A stretch of 64,000 nt of DNA. Origin: Zygnema cylindricum. Lineage: Eukaryota; Streptophyta; Zygnematophyceae; Zygnematales; Zygnemataceae. The stretch covers positions 834,170 to 898,169 of the forward strand of contig JBBHKE010001378.1 in the NCBI GenBank assembly GCA_037447655.1, read 5' to 3'. The translations under genes and the position numbers were made by a program. The notes below the pieces were generated by a model. The model was not told the origin of the DNA. It saw only the letters and a list, made by a program, of their open reading frames with translations, and did no database searches. Shown here piece after piece: positions 32,341 to 43,401 of this stretch (the stretch's first letter is position 1; each line of letters starts with the position of its first letter).

Positions 32341-32840
32341 GCTAAATAAAGGCAGAGGAAGCTCGAATGAGTCCCAAACTGATTTTAGGATCCTCATCAT
32401 GGCGGGCCCTGGTGGAATCTCTAGTGGAAGGGTCAAGATTTTTGCTAAGTGCGTCGACATTCCCATGAATCTCTCCGGCCCGGTGGGTTATGTCGAAGTC
32501 ATATTCCTGCAGTATTAACACCCACCTTGCGAGCTTGCCAATGAGCTTGCTGTTCTCCATAATCCACTTGAGAGGCTGGTGATCCGTGATCAGAGTGAAA
32601 TGGACTCCGTATAGGTATGGTCTGAAGTGTTGGATGGCCCATACCGCCGCCAGTAATTCCCCGTGATAGCTGTTGTAATTCCCCTCCGCTCGGTTATTAC
32701 TCCTATTGGCGTAAGCTACCACATATTCGGCACCAGCATCATCCAGTTGGGCTAAAATAACTCCCAATCCAAACCGGCTCCAATCAGTGTAAAGGAGGAA
32801 GGGTCTTTGGTGATCAGGCATTCGCAGCACTGGGTGTTGC
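32341..32840 (-). pseudogene. pol: Gypsy RNase H (Gy1)
   Basis: Reads LYTDWSRFGLGVILAQLDD (Asp of the TDxS motif present), ELLAAVWAIQHFRPYLYG (Glu), LITDHQPLKWIM (Asp) and DFDITHRAGEIHGNVDALSK, the standard gypsy RNase H blocks. It lies directly after reverse transcriptase with a stop or shift near 32840-32860. The catalytic residues look kept, so decay is recent or mild here. Confidence 0.88.
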
Positions 32841-33985
32841 TTCAGGGAATCCTTGAGGAACTAGAAGGCAATCTGTTGCTCCTCGGTCCACTGCCACTTG
32901 TGGTCTTTCCGCAGCAACTGGTTCAAAGGCTGAGCGTGGCTGCTAAATTTAGGGATGAATCTCTGATAATAGTTAGCCAGGCCTAAAAATGTGCAGCGTG
33001 CAGAGACGTCCTGAGGAGTGGGTAGGGCATCAAGGGCTGCAACTTTGACCATATGGGGACCCAATGTCCCGGGTGTAAATTCGTGTCCCAGGAAAATAAT
33101 TTTCTGCACCCCAAAAATTCCCTTACCCAAGTGACATTTCAAGCCCGCTTCTTAGAGAGCTCGGAGTACAATCTGTATGTGCTCCAAGTGTTCCTCCAAG
33201 GTCTTCGAGAAGATAATAACATCGTCGATATAGCATTGTGCATAGTCAATCCCCCGGAGTGCCTCGTCCATGGCACGTTGGAATTTGGCTGGCGCATTCT
33301 TCAGCGTTAATGGCATGTAGAGCCATTCATACAACCTGGACCCTGCCCAAAAAGCTGTCTTTTCCCGGTGCTTTGGCTCCATCGCGATCTGGTGGAACCC
33401 ATTCTTCATGTCTAGTGTGGAGTAAATGGTGGCCCCGGCCAGCGAGTCAAAAATCTCTTCCGGGGTAGGCATTGGGTATCAGACAGGTACAGTTGCCGTG
33501 TTAAGGATCAGGTAATCTCCACACATGCGAAAGTCTACCATTTTCCCAGATGAGTCCTTCTTGGGTGGGAGAACGGTTGGAGATGCAAATCCATGGAGTC
33601 CGGTACTTTCCTGCACCGATCTTCCTTCTACCAGAGTTTGTACCTTTATCGTGATGAACTCCTTTTCCTTGAAACTGAGAGGGTACTGCTTTTGCCAAAC
33701 AATAGACGTCTCGTCTATTAAATCGATTCGAAAAGGGGTTCCTTTGTAGATGCCTACGTTGGTATCTGACTAGGAGAACACTTGTTTGTTCTTCTCTAAC
33801 AAGTACGAGAGCTGGGACTTTTGCTGATGGTGCAACTGCTCCCCTAAGGTCCAATCCATCTTTCCTGGTTCCACCGCTGCCCATGCCTCCGAGGGTCTAC
33901 CCCAGCGAGATATATTGAATTCCATCCCCACCTGCGGGTCTTCCTCATCTCCTCCCGTTAGAATGCTGCTGCTAACAACTTCCAC
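32841..33985 (-). pseudogene. pol: Gypsy reverse transcriptase (Gy1)
   Basis: From 5': LSYLLEKNKQVFS, a stop near 33770, YKGTPFRIDLIDETSIV, QYPLSFKEKEF, a shift, FRMCGDYLILNTATVPV (a stop follows near 33480), MPTPEEIFDSLAGATIYSTLDMKNGFHQI, EWLYMPLTLKNAPAKFQRAMDEAL, the catalytic box CYIDDVIIF at about 33210-33240, then the connection region FLGHEFTPGTLGPH and FLGLANYYQRF. All domains are present but split by at least three lesions. Confidence 0.9.
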
Positions 33986-34189
33986 TAAGCTGTCCCTTTC
34001 CGAGCCTCCGCTCCCCCCCTCTGAGGAATCCCTTAATTTCGGTTAAATGATGGGACTGGAAAATTTTGATGATAAAAATTGTTTTCTTGCCTCCCTCCCC
34101 CCCTCAAGCTGCAAGTGGGCTTGCGCCACTAACAACTTTGGAGCTTGAAGGTAGCGATTCCTTGATTGCGGAGACTCTAGGCTAGAGAA

Positions 34190-35423
34190 GGCCAGAGAAT
34201 GTTTTATCACCCATGTTATGGCATTTAGATCCATGCTTTGTCAAAGTAGGCTGCTCCGGTGGAGGTCTGAAATACCTGGTGCCGCCGTGCGGGCAGGTTG
34301 GAATCCCATGGCTTGTTCTTGTTCTTTCACCGTTGGCGTTGTCCAAACTCCACTTCCGCTCTCAAATATCATTCCGGCCGCTCCCTTTCGATACGCAATG
34401 TTGTTGGGGAAGGAAACCAATGTTGGCACTGCTCCCCGTGGTGCTCCTGGTTTGTTGCATTGGAAGAACGGAGGACGATCAGCCTTGGTTACTGGAGTGG
34501 CCATCCGTCCTGGCCCTAAAATTTGTTGCAGGGTAAATCTGGGGATCTGTTTGGTGGTTTTGTAAGAGATGGTTCAAGACTGACAGAGGTATCATATTGG
34601 TCCAGTACGCCCGAACTCAGTGAGCCTTGGATCCTAGTTGCCCCGCATTGAGAACAAGTGGAGCTCCTAGAATGTGCTTCACTTTATTTCAGCTATTTGC
34701 GACTTGTTTTCTCTTATCATCTCCCAGGTGGACATTCTCCAAAACGTACCCCACTGGTTGGTCTTGGGACTGCTGCAGCCAAGAAAGTAATTTGATCATG
34801 TGGAAGATGGTTTGACTTCTGCTCTCCTGATGTCCCTCGCCTTTCCCGGCTAGAGAGTATCCTTGACATGGCCATCCTGCAATCACCAAATCCACTCGCT
34901 CCAGCATAGCAAGATGTGGCTTCAAGATATTGTCTATATTTTGCGGAACACTTCGGTGAGATTTGCAGATGGCGGATACCGGAAGTTGTTGGGGATACAA
35001 TTGGTGGAGTTGTTGTAGTCGGTATTCATTGACGGCCTGAGCATCCGGTGAAATTTCCATGGCCACATATGACTCCACTTTGTACCCAGCTTTCAAAACA
35101 GCTTCGAGGTCCGAGGTAATTACAGAAAATAGGGATAATATCCGGAGTCCATAATCCGGGATAGATAATGACACCACTTGTCGATTGAATATTTGTTTTC
35201 GCGCGGAACTTCCGAAGATTCCAACCGAGGTTCTTTTTCCTTCACAAAAACAACTGTCAAGGATTTGTCCACTTCCCGCCGAAGTTTTGTTATTTATAAT
35301 AATCTGTTCTGGTATCCTTCTTCCCATCGCTTGGAAATAGGGAATTGTTATATTATGTTCGCGATATCGGTGGCGCTGGCGAGCAGTTCCGTGGGTGTGT
35401 GAGTGGCATAGACGGGATAACAT
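34190..35423 (-). pseudogene. DNA cytosine-5 methyltransferase domain inside gypsy pol
   Basis: Transfers a methyl group from S-adenosylmethionine to cytosine C5 in the intact family. Conserved motifs occur in family order. I: GLRILSLFSVITSDLEAVLKAG near 35100-35155 (usual FSGIG altered to FSVIT). II: YVAMEIS. IV: DLVIAGWPCQGYS with the catalytic Cys codon at 34866-34868. VI: YVLENV near 34731-34748. VIII: LNAGQLGSKAH, stop, VRAYWTN near 34615-34660. X: TVKEQEQAMGF and LLGQSMDLNAITW near 34200-34310, in another frame. Lesions: TGA after VANS, TGA for the Arg expected after AH, and a frameshift near 34490. It overlaps the protease frame end and precedes reverse transcriptase, so it was probably part of the polyprotein. 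The motif VIII region looks closer to DNMT3/DRM-type enzymes, but this is uncertain. Confidence 0.88.
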
Positions 35424-35890
35424 CTTGCGACAAGAGCATTATCTTTCCCCCTATTCCATAGATCCAGGGGAACCACCACCTTGACTCCTTTTGGATCCTC
35501 AGGATCTAGAACAGTAAACTGCTCCTTCCACACACTTAATCCCCTATTCACCCTTGTCCAAGTGGCCATTCCCAATAAAATCTCAAACTGCTTACCTTCC
35601 ACCACTAAGAAGGGAAGTTGAATTCGGACCTTTTGACCTGCGTCGTCGGCGAACTCTATTAACATAGCTTTGATTTTTTCCTGTACTGGTTGGCTCCCAC
35701 TACTAACAGTACTTAGGCAGATGTCACTGGGGAAGATTTTCGGTCGGAGTTCTTCAGGCATTTGCTACAAAGCCGATGTGGTGATTAGATTTAGGAGTGC
35801 TCCTGTATCGACAACTGCGTCTTGATACCCGCCGTATCCGTTGAGTTTGAAATTCCCCGTCCGGTTGAGAATTAGCGCCACAGATAACGT
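35348..35890 (-). pseudogene. pol: Gypsy aspartic protease (Gy1)
   Basis: Active site DAVVDTGALLNLI with the DTG codons at about 35801-35811, a stop (TAG) soon after TSAL, then LPFLVVEGKQFEILLGMATW, whose ILLG matches the second conserved hydrophobic-Gly motif of retroviral-type proteases. It cuts the polyprotein. The frame runs on about 50 codons past the fold (KDNALVARCYPVYA) and overlaps the start of the methyltransferase frame, so a frameshift lies between 35348 and 35423. Confidence 0.82.
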
Positions 35891-36830
35891 TTTGTAGTCC
35901 CTATCCATCATAGGGGTCTTTGGGTCTGCTGACCAAAAAACGGATCTGGCTTGATAGGCCCGGTGTTTCTCCCCTCCTGAATGGATTTCCTCTCAAGGGC
36001 CTGGATGAGAACTTCTTCCGGCAAGTTATGAGAAGAGGCCAGTGTTTTCACGTGAGTGAGGGTGTAAGGCATGAGATGCCTTACTAACATCAATGCCATT
36101 TTGGAGGAAGAAAGTTGAGTTTTTGGCGACGAAATGGGAGAACGTGGTTCCTCTAGTTTTTCTTGCTCCCCCCCTTGCTTCCTCACTCTCTTTGTCGGAT
36201 TCCGGTTCAGGGGGCGTTTCTGATGTTTTATCTTTCTGGCGTTCCGCCGAACATCATTCGAACCAATCTTGGTTTTTTTCGTTTTTCCTCCACTTCTGCC
36301 TGTTTTTCCATCTCCTTTTGCTTAGTTGTCTTGTAATTCTCGAATTTGGGAGGCAATTTCTTTACAACCGGGGGAGGGGGATTTGTGGGTTTGATTCCTA
36401 GACTTGTTTTGTCGTTCACAATAACGGCCTAGGGGGTGAATGAAAAAGGTCTAGTGGCCTACCTGTTATGATCTCCTTGAGCTAGTCTTAGTTTGTCTCT
36501 CTTCTACTCTGATGTTGAGTTATGTAGTTGCCTGCGACTATCTCCCACGCCAACATTTCATTCTCCGAAAATGAAAGTTCGTGCGTGATGCGCTTTTGGA
36601 GGTTCGATATCCCATCCCATTACATCAACATCGTCTCCGCCAGCCGCGGATTCATTTTCAAGTTCCGCCAGCTTTTTGTAGTAGTTCAAGTTTTCTCCGG
36701 TGGAGTTTGTGAGTGGTTGTGAGAGCACGAGTTCGGGAGGGCAATCTTAAACGCAAGGCTGCCAATTCTGCAGCCATTGCGGCCAGTACTTGGCTCTGGT
36801 GTTAGATGATAATCTCCAGGGTGAGTCTTG
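35891..36830 (-). pseudogene. gag: Gypsy gag-protease linker (Gy1)
   Basis: Open pieces in changing frames. One reads MALMLVRHLMPYTLTHVKTLASS and LPEEVLIQALERKS, helical in character. Another is rich in Lys/Glu/Pro (KTTKQKEMEKQAEVEEKRKK). The position between the zinc knuckle and the protease supports a Gag/protease linker. No conserved domain recognised. Confidence 0.5.
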
Positions 36831-38060
36831 CTCAACCTGGTGTCGGTTGTTCCGGTTCTTCTATGGTGCGACGTCCCCAAGTGTAAAGAAGCTGGAGAGG
36901 GAGAGGGTTTACAACAGTTTCACCTTCGCCGGTAAACAGTGCACATTGCATCATCTCCTTCGTGACCCCATTCTTTTGGAAACATTGCCCCTCCTTGTGA
37001 CCCATAACACCGCAAGCCTCACACTTAGAGCCCTCGGTGGTGTAATTGCCCTTTAATTCATAGGACATTTGCGCATCATCGAATTTAGGAAGTATGATTT
37101 GCCGCAACTGGGCTTATGACATTTTTGCAGTTTCTAACCGAGGAGTCGGACAGTAATTATCTTTGTTCAACGGTGTTTTGTCTTCGACCCCCCTCCTTGT
37201 TTCCTTTCTTGCTGCTTTTTGGTCCTTTCACCTCTCTCCTTTTCGCATTTTTAATGCTTGAGGGCCAATCCTGGTTTGAGCTTCCGGGGGCAGCGCTTCC
37301 ATCCATGACCTATTTGTTGACAATTCAAACACTTGTACAAGAAGACACGGTCATCGGCCCCCTTGGCAGGTTCGGATCCGCTATCCACCACCTATTTTCC
37401 TTTAAGCTTCCGCAAAGCTAGAAGTTCTACCGACTCCTCATTGTTATGAGGCATTTTTCCGGCAAATCCTGCAAAGTTTCCCTTGGTTTTGCCTGTTACC
37501 GCTTTTTCCCTGACTTCACAATGAAGGAATTGGTCATAAATTTTCATAACGACTCGCGAAATTTCCTTAGCAGATGGATTGATATCTTGGATAGTCTGGC
37601 TTGCAATCCAATTGTCGAGTGTAGTCTGCTTTGTGGGCCCGAATGAATTCTGGAGTGCGATGAAATATTTGGTGGCCATAGTTGGAAGATCGATGGTTCA
37701 AATTTTTGTCTTTTAACAAAGTCAGGACAGTCTATTGAAAAGAGTTTGTGGTGTCTCACTTTTCAGACACCGGAATTCCGTAAACTCCTTGATAGCACAT
37801 TCATTCCTCTCGGTGTAGAGGAGTCTCTTGATGTTTAAAACAGTAGTGCAGGGTGTATGGTTGGCAACCATTCTGGTGGCAACTTGGGCTGCTTGTATTA
37901 CTTGCAGATGGTTCATATAAGCTTGCCCCTGGTCCATTAATTTCATGTTATTGGTGTAGGTGAGGGTGAGGGGGGCGGCTGCAGCTGCAGCCAAGTCTGC
38001 CTCTCCTTATAAACCGCATCCAGAACCGGGTCCGAAATCTTGATGCTAGGCGCCATCAAG
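36831..38060 (-). pseudogene. gag: Gypsy Gag capsid-like region and zinc knuckle (Gy1)
   Basis: The upstream part reads VATRMVANHTPCTTVLNIKRLLYTERNECAIKEF and, in the next frame, NWIASQTIQDINPSAKEISR and MKIYDQFLHCEV; length and position fit a gypsy capsid, though no clear capsid signature can be named. Near 37000-37045 a CCHC knuckle CEACGVMGHKEGQC is clear, which binds the element RNA. Several frameshifts split the region (near 37400, 37700 and 37110). Confidence 0.7.
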
Positions 38061-40255
38061 ATTGGTTATCGCTCTTTATAGTTTGTTAGGGCTCCCCTAG
38101 AGAGACAATTGACCATCATCGCGAAAAGGGTTGTTTTGAAGTAATCCGGGATTGCCCCTCCCTGTACTTATTGATCTCAGATTGGGTGAAAGATTCCCAC
38201 AATAGTTCGAAATCAGAAAAAAGCTATTCCATAACTATCCCCCGTATTTATCTAAATGTCCCCCATCTCTTTCTCTTCCTTTACGAGATTGGTGAATTGA
38301 GGCGAGGCCGGTCAAGTGGGGCTGACAAACTAAGCTGACAAAGTTGCTCCTGGATCAGCATCTTCTAGATCCGAATCGCCTTCTCCTCTGCTATGATGGG
38401 TGGGTGTAACTTTTGTGACCCCCCCCCCACTGAGGATGGTCTTGCTGTTAAAGCAAGAGTTGGATTTCTCGCTCCTCTTTATCCAACAGCGTGTTGTTCC
38501 ACCCTTAGAACTGCCTCCACCAATGGGATATGGAGCCGTGGTGTGGTCAAAGTCCTTTGTGGAATTGACGGTGGCAGAGACAAAGACGGAGACTGCTAGG
38601 GCCTAGTAGGGAAAGGCGTCTCCTGGTTCGCCTCTTAGATGTCTTTGGAGGTGTAGTTCCGGAGGTAGAAGAGAGAGAACGTTGTCGAGGAGGTGAGTAG
38701 GCGGGGACGTCATACTTGTAGGGTAAAACAGGTGGGTCCGAGGACCCCCAGACTGTTGCAACGGGAGATAAGGATGGCGAAGGAGAGGGGGCATGAGGCA
38801 ATGATGGTGGTTGGGAAGAGAAAGAGGGAAGATCAAGGGATGGATGTGGAGGGGATGGAGGAGAGGAGGTTGATCTCAATGAAATGTGTATCCTCTCGTC
38901 CGGTCGCAATTCCACCAACGCTTCTGCTGTGGACGAGGTCCCTAGTGAGACCAAGGTGGGCGCGCCCGAGGAGAAGCAGCAAGTTAAAGCCGATAATCTG
39001 CGCCCAAACCCTTCCCATTGAGTCCTGTGGTTTCCCCCCCTTCTTGCTGAAGACAAGTATCCCGGTCTGTCTCAGAAGTAGGCATCCCCAAAGGCATTCT
39101 TAAGATAGAAATGGGTCTCTGAACAAGTGTTTTGACGTGTATCTCGGTCACGGGAGAAAGGGCTGTTTGCCCACTGAAAAGCCCACTAGACCTACGCCGC
39201 GCTTCCCTAATAAGGTTCAACTCTTGTTCCAATAAACTTCTTCTTTCTGCCTCCAATGCTTCCTAGTCTACAGTGACGGGTCCGGCCCCCGCCGTAGCCT
39301 TTCCTTATGATGCTAAAACATTTACGTGCTTGAGCTTTGCTGACTACCCTAGTCAAATCTCTTATTCCCGAGCCCAAAACCTGTGGATCGGTAGGTCTTG
39401 TCTACCACAATCCTCCCGGAGATCGCACAGTCGGGGTAGCTTTAAGAGGCTCTTTAGCTGTTGTCGTCACGGGCGGAGGGAACGTCTCTTCTTTCACCAC
39501 CGGGGTGAACTTGCCTTTACTGTCACGGTGATCGAATCTTTTCCTTATTCTAGTCTCTAGGGAGCTCTGCCTGCTAATGCCTTCCGGGTGATGAGAGGCA
39601 GCTCAACCACGGGATGGTTTGTTGGTGGCAGTGTCTTGCGATTGAGTGATTTTAGAAGAGGGAGCTGATTCCCTCCAATGTTGCAATGGTACAGACCGAG
39701 AGGAACTGCTTTCGGAAGAGCTACTCAAAATCTCAAATACCCCTCTTATCGGTCTAAGTGTTCGGGCACGATCGGTGCGGGTTACCCTCTGAAGAAACTC
39801 TTTCTTAACCTTCACCTCGTGTAGATTGTGAAGGGCCAACAGCTCTTTCCGACACGGTCGACGGTGATCTGCCAAAATCTTGAGATCTATGGGGATGTTT
39901 GCCTAGGGAACATTAGACCTTGTATGGAACCCAACTTCGGGAAAATGACAGGCAAATGTTTCCTTATGGGCCAGACCCTTCCGGCGAGCAGTAGGTGACA
40001 ACTTCTTCCTTTCCTCGACTTAGGCCCTGGCAGCTTGGGCCAACGACGGGAATTGCTCTGGGGTTAGGCTTGGTGAAGGTGCAAGGAAAGGCGCCTCCCC
40101 CGGTTCCTTTGCCGGAGAAGCAAAAGCAGATGCCACCGGGACAGACTCCTCGGACATTTGAGGCTCACGTCCCGGTGTCAGTACCTCGGGTCTATCCTGC
40201 TTTCCGGATCCGTTATGCGGAGCCCCTTTGTCTTGAACCTCTCCCCCTCCAATGA
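38061..40255 (-). pseudogene. Unrecognised 5' coding-like region of Gy1
   Basis: About 2.2 kb upstream of the capsid region, with coding-like pieces on the minus strand: KELLALHNLHEVKVKKEFLQ then a Ser-rich tract (39603-39875); EAERRSLLEQELNLIREARRR, coiled-coil-like (38984-39256); and a long Pro/Ser-rich frame with a basic KRRTRRR cluster (38547-39056). Frames change between pieces. It may be an N-terminal Gag extension, an additional open reading frame, or another insertion. No function is offered. Confidence 0.4.
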
Positions 40256-40756
40256 TGCAATGGATGACAGGAAAAGAGGTCTAACTTACAACCTTAACTC
40301 CTCCAAAGAAGGTGAGGTGCTCTAAACTGAAGCTCCTATTCCCTGTAAGCCGAAAGAGACAGGTTGTTGTTCTAGTACAGTCACTCTCTTTTCAAAGTGT
40401 GACAAAGATTCTCTCAAAATCCACTATTCTAGTAGAAAAGATTCTGGTAGTTAACCCCGAAGGAAAACCAACCGAAGCCCCAAAAAGGACTACCAAAGAA
40501 AAAACAAAGATACTTCCACTCAGAATAATGAAAAGATAAAATAAATATATGTTGTCTCAAAATTAACAATATCACCTTGACCTAGAAAATAGAGAATAAA
40601 GGTATAATTTGGAATGATAGCAAACAAGCTCAACATACCCCCAAAACGTCACGCTGAGAAGAAGAGGAGATAAAATCTCTCTCGAAGACACCGAAACAAG
40701 TAAAGCCTCTTTAACTCTATGATTTCCGAACATGGAACCGACAAGACCCTTCCCGG
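40256..40756. other. Unclassified sequence between Gy1 and A2
   Basis: No gene or LTR boundary recognised; AT-rich with direct contact to a truncated A2 LTR at 40757. It could include the remains of the Gy1 5' leader. Confidence 0.35.
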
Positions 40757-41433
40757 ACATGGCCTAAATGTCGACACGTGGTATATCCGTATTCGCTCCC
40801 TTAATCCTCGGAGATGCCGCGATCCAATGTCATTCCGCCACGTGTCATCCGATGTGGCGATGACCACAAACCGCCGAAATCCTCTTCCGAGATCTTCGCG
40901 TTTAATCCCGGCCATCCGATTAAATGCAGATTTAATCGTAGCCGTAATAAATACATACGCGGTATTCGTTTCACTAAAGAAATAAATGCGCGGTATTGGT
41001 TTCTTATCTGTATTGTAATCCGTACTTTTACATTAATGGATCTATGTTTTAGTAAATAGTTTGAGTTAAATGAATAATCCTACGTGTAAATGTTTAATTA
41101 ATTATCAAACCCTATAATACGTAACATTAGGTCTAAACTTAACGGATAAGGCTACCGGCTGCTTACCATTTGGCAGGTACCAGGATCAAATCCTGGAGGC
41201 ATCACATATTCTTTTAGTAAATAAACCCCTAATGGTAAATAAACTAATATTTATATCCCATAAACCTTTGGATAGCCTAGGTAGCCATGGCTCTAGCTTC
41301 CTCTCTAATTTCTCAGTGACTGCGACAAGTTTGAGAGTTGAAAAGAGAAGTTAGAGGTACAGTGCCTCGGCTTCTTTCTATATTTCTATTTAGACCTAGA
41401 AAATACTTTAAAAAATGACCATTAATTTCTACA
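40757..41433 (-). repeat. A2 3' LTR, truncated
   Basis: Homology to the 5' copy starts at gacatggcctaaatg. Includes gccacgtgtcatccgatgtggc at 40837-40858 (inverted G-box-like pair). The polypurine tract is at 41434-41447. Confidence 0.88.
41128..41215 (+). other. tRNA-like block in A2 3' LTR
   Basis: A-box-like ttaacggataaggc near 41139-41152, B-box-like ggatcaaatcc at 41183-41193, T4 at 41212-41215. Confidence 0.7.
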
Positions 41434-41446
41434 CTCCCCTTATTTT

Positions 41447-43401
41447 CTAGTCAATCTTTAATTTCAAACCACACTTCTCCTTGCAGAAAATTAGCTTAGG
41501 GGAAGGCACAAGTTTGGTCATCATATCTGCTACCATCTCACTATCTGGTCGGTTCTCTAAACTGATTATTTTGTTTTTTACTTTCTCTCTAACAAAGCTG
41601 AGTCTAATGTCCATGTGTTTGGCTTTAATATGATGTTTAAGATTGGCAGAAATAGCGATTGCTACCTGATTATCACAAAAAAAATTATGCACACCACTCT
41701 TAAGGTGACCAAGCTCACCAAGCAAAGACTTGACTCACATCAATTCTTTTACACCAGAGCAAGAGGCCATAAACTCAGCCTCCATGGTGGACCGAGCAAT
41801 AACTTTTTGTTGTTTGCTACTCCAACAGCAAGCCCCATCACCCACATATAATACATATCCAGAAGTGCGTCTCCTCATCGGAGCATCACCATAACTGGCA
41901 TCACTCCAAGTAGTGATGTCAGTATTCTCCCCACCCAAATGCAACCATAAATCCCTAGTTCCTATCAAATATCTAAGGACTCTCTTAGCTGCCTCCCAAT
42001 TCCTCTTAGTGGGAGCATTTAGACTTCTACTCAGCACTCCTAAAGCTGCAGCTAAATTCGGCCGGGTACAATTCATAAAATAGATTAGACTTCCCACTAC
42101 TTGCCTATAAGGAATAGTCTTAATGAACTTTTGTTCTTTAGGAGATAATTCCTCGTCTAAGACTATAACTCGTTCTTCCTCACTCCCCTTACTTCCCTTC
42201 TTCAACTCCATTGGAGTTGTACAACTATTAGCTTTATCCATCTGAAATTTTTCAAGCATATTCTCTATTGCTTGTTTTTGAGTCAATCTTATAATCTTTC
42301 TTTTCCAGTCTCTTTCTACTTGAATTCCCAAAATATATTTTGCTTCCCCCATATCCTTCATTTCAAATCTCCCCTTAAGATCGGTTTTCATTTTATTAAT
42401 TTTTTCCATTGATTTACTTAAAACAAGCAAATCATCAACATAAATTGCAATAAATATAAAACCTTCCTCATCTTCGAAAACATAGATTGAGTGATCTGAG
42501 CTGATTCGGATATATCCTAGACTGGTAAGAAACTCATTAAGCTTCTTATTCCACTGTCGAGGCGCCTATTTCAAACTATAAAGAGATTTAATCAGCCGGC
42601 ATACCTTACTCTCCTCTCCCTCCTCCACAAACCCTTCGGGTTGTCGCATGAAGATCTCTTCCAATTCTCCATGCAAAAAGGCTGTCTTGATGTCCATCTG
42701 GTGCACTTCCATGTCTTCCGCTGCTGCCAGACTGAAAAGTATGCGGATGGAGGGAAATTTGACGACCGGGGCAAAGGTTTCATCGTAGTCAATTCCCTCC
42801 TTTTATGTAAATCCCTTTACCACTAATCTGGCCTTGTAGCGCTCGATTGTGTTATCAGGGTTCAGTTTTAATTTGAAAACCCACTTACAACCGATTGGTT
42901 TTCGGTTAGGTGGACAATCCACCAGCTCCCAAGTATCGGCTGCCATAATTGAGGCCATCTCCTCATTGATGGCTGTCTTCCACCGGTTTCTTTCTGGACA
43001 CGTCATCGCCTCTCCATAAGTCTGCGGTTCACCTTGATGAGATAGTTTTGTTACCTTGTCATTAACCTGTTTTTCTTGCAATCTTTTGCTACTTCTCCTC
43101 CCCCTATCAAAATCTGAGGTCGGAATAGATGGTTCTCGTGGATATTTTCGAAAACAATCTTGGCTTCTCCCCTATCCCTTGATTCCGAATCAATTTCCAC
43201 CACGTATTCCACTTCGGGTAGAGTTTTCACTAGAGTTTCCATAGCCGAGTCCTTTTCGGTCTGATTTGTACCTGCAAGAATGTCATCTTCTCTAAAACCT
43301 GGATAGTTAGGAAGCTCAAAGTCATCGGAATTTTTTGACTCAAATCTGATTTTTACTGACTTTGTATATTTGAAGGGATCCACAGACTTTCTTTCATCCA
43401 T
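41447..43401 (-). pseudogene. pol: Reverse transcriptase and RNase H (A2)
   Basis: Copia blocks on the minus strand: KWVFKLKLNPDNTIERYKARLVVKGFT, a stop near 42803, MDIKTAFLHGELEEE-type sequence in a shifted frame near 42640-42700, QAPRQWNKKLNEFL, the YVDD box region near 42430-42445, then a long open stretch with FEMKDMGEAKYILG, RQVVGSLIYFMNCTRPN, TTWSDASYGDAPM, STMEAEFMASCSGVKELM. A stop lies near 41735; the rest (FFCDNQVAIAI, ADMMTKLVPSPK) is open to 41447. Several stops and shifts. Confidence 0.9.

Larger units (their letters stand above)
30498..40255 (-). mobile_element. Ty3/gypsy element Gy1 with captured cytosine methyltransferase
   Basis: Minus-strand gypsy. Order from 5': unknown long 5' coding-like region, capsid-like region, zinc knuckle, aspartic protease, DNA C5-methyltransferase, reverse transcriptase, RNase H, integrase, partial 3' LTR (30498-30896). 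No chromodomain was seen after integrase. All genes have frameshifts or stops. The 5' LTR was not found; the right end meets unclassified DNA and A2. The base composition is visibly richer in G+C than the copia neighbours. Confidence 0.88.

Noticed and set aside
31054-34565. Many plus-strand frames across the gypsy genes
   Set aside because: Shadows of the minus-strand integrase, RNase H, reverse transcriptase and methyltransferase.
38393-39560. Plus-strand frames opposite Gy1 as host genes
   Set aside because: They lie antisense to the element in a G+C-richer stretch and show no recognisable domain.
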